This document shows positions 61,811-64,000 of a stretch of DNA of 64,000 nucleotides, piece by piece; position 1 is the first letter of the stretch, and every line of letters begins with the position of its first letter. Made by a program: the position numbers and the translations under genes. The DNA lies in contig NZ_LYPC01000014.1 in the NCBI RefSeq assembly GCF_001700435.1, forward strand, positions 496,001 through 560,000, written 5' to 3'. Under the pieces are notes generated by a model that searched no databases, was not told where the DNA came from, and worked only from the letters and a program-made list of their open reading frames with translations. The stretch is from Paenibacillus pectinilyticus. GTDB lineage: Bacteria; Bacillota; Bacilli; Paenibacillales; NBRC-103111.

Positions 61811-62695
61811 ATGCGAATCAGCACGAAACGTCTATCCGATTGGATGTGGGCGTACATCATGATCACACCATTAATGCTCGGTTTACTAGTTTTTTATATT
61901 TGGCCCGTGTTCCAGACGTTTTATTTTTCTTTCACCGATTGGGGCGCTTTCGGAAATTACACATGGTCTGGATTAGCGAATTATAAAAGGCTTTTCACGG
62001 ATAAAGATCTTCTATACGCTTTACGCAACACAAGTATTTACATTATCACGGCTGTTCCGATTGGCATTATATTATCTATTGTATTAGCTGTACTTCTGAA
62101 TCAGAAGGTAAAGGGGCTATCCCTATATCGAACCCTGTATTTTCTACCGGTTGTGACGATGCCAGCAGCAGTAGCGATGGTTTGGAAATGGCTTTATAAT
62201 TCCGACTTTGGTCTTATTAACTATATGCTGGGGCGTTTATCAATCACAGGACCACACTGGTTGACCGATAATCGAACAGCGTTAATGTCTATTATTATTG
62301 TTGCCATTTGGAGTACTATCGGCAGCCATATGATTATTTTCTTGTCTGGTCTTCAAGGCATCTCTGTTTCGTATTATGAAGCCGCATCGATTGATGGTGC
62401 AGGCGCATTCACCAAATTTACAAGGATTACTTTGCCTCTTTTGACTCCAACTATATTTTTCGTCATGGTTACCTCTCTAATCGGCGCTTTCCAGGTATTC
62501 GATTATATTTATATGATGGTTGGCGATATAGTCATGGAATCGACGCAGTCCGTTGTTTTCTTATATTACAAATATGGGTTTCTTCAAAATAGCAAGGGAT
62601 ACGCTTCTTCTATCGCCGTGATGTTATTCGTCATCATTATGATCATTACGTACATTCAAATGAAAATTCAGAAGAAATGGGTTCATTACGAATGA
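61811..62695 (+). CDS. ABC sugar importer permease, MalF/UgpA type
   Basis: 294 residues with six predicted membrane segments and the EAA loop YEAASIDGAGAFTKFTRITLP. N-terminal pattern MITPLMLGLLVFYIWPVFQTFYFSF is typical of the MalF/UgpA group that handles mono- and small oligosaccharides, a different subgroup from the two LplB-type systems in this window. TGGAGCGTGAG lies ahead of the ATG. It is 13 bases ahead of the next permease gene. Confidence 0.92.
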   Translation: MRISTKRLSDWMWAYIMITPLMLGLLVFYIWPVFQTFYFSFTDWGAFGNYTWSGLANYKRLFTDKDLLYALRNTSIYIITAVPIGIILSIVLAVLLNQKVKGLSLYRTLYFLPVVTMPAAVAMVWKWLYNSDFGLINYMLGRLSITGPHWLTDNRTALMSIIIVAIWSTIGSHMIIFLSGLQGISVSYYEAASIDGAGAFTKFTRITLPLLTPTIFFVMVTSLIGAFQVFDYIYMMVGDIVMESTQSVVFLYYKYGFLQNSKGYASSIAVMLFVIIMIITYIQMKIQKKWVHYE

Positions 62696-62708
62696 AAGGG
62701 GCGAGCAT

Positions 62709-63548
62709 ATGACTACCAAATCTCTACAGCATAAATCGCTTCAGATCGGATTGGTCCATCTTATTCTTATTATGGGCGCTATTGTCATGGTTACTCCATT
62801 CATATGGATGTTTCTAACATCTGTGAAAACATTAGGAGAGTCAACGGCGATACCTCCGGTTATTTTTCCGAAAACGCTTCAATGGAGTAATTATTCGAAA
62901 GTATTTGTGAACTTGCCGTTTTTCACCTTTTACTGGAATACCTTCATTACAACAGTAGTCAAAGTTATCGGTCAGTTGATTATCTGTTCGTTGGCGGCTT
63001 ATGCCTTTGCGCGCATTGCTTTTCCAGGTCGCCAATTCTTTTTCATTCTCATGCTTTCCGTTCTCATGGTTCCAGGACAAGTATTTCTCATTCCGCAATA
63101 TATGATTATGAAAGATATGGGCTGGCTTAATTCGCTCACGGCATTAATCGTGCCAGGCTTGTTCAGTGCATTCGGCACTTTTTTATTGCGTCAATTTTTC
63201 ATGACGCTTCCGCATGAACTAGAAGAAGCAGCGAAACTGGATGGTTGTAATCAATTCCGTATTTATTGGCAAATTATGATGCCGCTAGCTAAATCAGGGA
63301 TGATTGCTCTTGCTATTTTCACCATGTTATGGTCTTGGAATGACTTGATGTGGCCGTTAATCGTTAACAGTTCACCGGACAAAATGGTTCTTTCCGCGGG
63401 GATTGCCTTCTTAGAGGGCGAACACAAAACGAATTATACGATCATTATGGCAGGCTCCATGATGGCAATTTTGCCAATGATCATCATATTCTTCGTATTT
63501 CAACGCTCTTTCATTCAAGGGATAGCCTTTACTGGAAGCAAGTCTTAA
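62709..63548 (+). CDS. ABC sugar importer permease, MalG/UgpE type
   Basis: 279 residues, six predicted membrane segments, EAA loop LEEAAKLDGCNQFRIYWQIM and the C-terminal signature QRSFIQGIAFTGSKS. AAAGGGGCG lies ahead of the ATG. It partners with the MalF-type permease directly upstream; no ATP-binding protein gene follows, so the ATPase is shared with other systems. Confidence 0.92.
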   Translation: MTTKSLQHKSLQIGLVHLILIMGAIVMVTPFIWMFLTSVKTLGESTAIPPVIFPKTLQWSNYSKVFVNLPFFTFYWNTFITTVVKVIGQLIICSLAAYAFARIAFPGRQFFFILMLSVLMVPGQVFLIPQYMIMKDMGWLNSLTALIVPGLFSAFGTFLLRQFFMTLPHELEEAAKLDGCNQFRIYWQIMMPLAKSGMIALAIFTMLWSWNDLMWPLIVNSSPDKMVLSAGIAFLEGEHKTNYTIIMAGSMMAILPMIIIFFVFQRSFIQGIAFTGSKS

Positions 63549-63608
63549 TAAAAACAATTAGATACTTAGAGGCTTATAGACATACGATCGACATTCGGAG
63601 GGATTCAC

Positions 63609-64000
63609 ATGCAAAGAGTAACTGCCATTCTACTGGGTGCCGGAAATCGAGGGGCACAATCTTATGCACCCTATGCACTTAACTATCCTCATGAGCTAGA
63701 TATTATAGCTGTCGCTGAGCCTGATGAAGAGCGCCGTGCGGCATTCCTATCAGCACATAAGATATCTGAAGCGAATTCATTTTCGAATTGGGAGCAGTTG
63801 CTTGAGCTTCCAAAGCTAGCAGATATTGCGATTATTTGTACCCAAGATCAAATGCATTACCACCCTACATTAAGAGCTCTAGAACTTGGTTATCACGTCC
63901 TTTTGGAGAAACCGATGTCTCCGAGTCCAGAAGAATGTGTAGAAATGGAGCTTATGGCCAAGAAGAATAACCGCCTGCTGACAATTTGTCATGTACTGCG
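63609..64000 (+). CDS. Gfo/Idh/MocA-family oxidoreductase, 3' end outside the window
   Basis: The first 130 residues are visible and the frame is still open at the window edge. ATG at 63609 after GGAGGG. The Rossmann motif LLGAGNRGAQSYAPYA, the conserved EKP motif (LLEKPMSPSPEE) and the strand IAIICTQDQMHYHPTLRAL are typical of NAD(P)-dependent dehydrogenases of sugars and inositols in this family. It is 60 bases after the third importer's last permease gene, so it probably oxidises the imported sugar. Confidence 0.92.
   Translation, partial: MQRVTAILLGAGNRGAQSYAPYALNYPHELDIIAVAEPDEERRAAFLSAHKISEANSFSNWEQLLELPKLADIAIICTQDQMHYHPTLRALELGYHVLLEKPMSPSPEECVEMELMAKKNNRLLTICHVL

Overview
The window looks like a chromosomal stretch of a Gram-positive Bacillota, most likely a Paenibacillus or close relative. 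The signs are three C-terminal S-layer-homology repeats, strong AGGAGG-type ribosome sites with several TTG and GTG starts, lipoprotein-type sugar-binding proteins with LplB/YtcP-like permeases but no ATPase gene, a YesN/YesM two-component pair and many AraC-family regulators. The genus is an inference from gene content. I saw no rRNA, tRNA, phage, transposase or CRISPR array.

Layout: 1-6343 is the 3' part of a giant mosaic cell-surface protein (beta-helix end, FIVAR repeats, InlB-type B repeats, SLH anchors). 6602-12089 is an operon of two unrecognised lyase-like proteins, a GH105 unsaturated uronidase and an SGNH esterase. 12193-16573 holds a GntR regulator and a uronate catabolic operon (RraA-like, mannonate dehydratase UxuA, SDR, mutarotase-like). 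16584-21477 holds two AraC regulators flanking a diiron ferritin-like protein, an SDR and an esterase. 21570-23186 is a nuclease-fold protein followed by a striking array of 51-bp repeats. 23326-26965 is a MocD/MocE-type oxygenase cassette with formaldehyde dehydrogenase and a TIM-barrel isomerase-like protein. 27388-39127 holds a membrane-bound AraC regulator, an ABC importer, a heparinase II/III lyase, an aldo-keto reductase, a GH88 unsaturated glucuronyl hydrolase and an unknown six-hairpin-like protein. 39743-42322 is a GntR-SDR-sugar acid dehydratase operon. 42472-45380 (minus) is a Ser/Thr/Asp-rich repeat protein and a small partner. 46073-55184 is a second importer with a secreted GH43 enzyme and a YesN/YesM pair. 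55236-58977 is a divergent GH63/MGH1-like hydrolase and AraC pair. 59219 to the end is a LacI regulator, a third importer and a truncated Gfo/Idh/MocA dehydrogenase.

Taken together this is a very large carbohydrate-use region aimed at uronic-acid-rich plant or microbial polysaccharides. Lyases cut the chain, GH88/GH105 enzymes remove the unsaturated end residue, ABC importers without their own ATPase take up oligosaccharides, and UxuA, the dehydratases and the SDRs feed the uronate and aldonate into central metabolism. The most interesting part is the 23326-26965 cassette. Its combination of a MocD-like membrane diiron oxygenase, a MocE-like Rieske ferredoxin and a glutathione-independent formaldehyde dehydrogenase predicts oxidative O-demethylation of a methylated sugar or cyclitol with in situ removal of formaldehyde. 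Other noteworthy signals are the 51-bp hairpin repeat array, a 59-bp promoter element shared by three transcription units, and palindromic operators for three local repressors.
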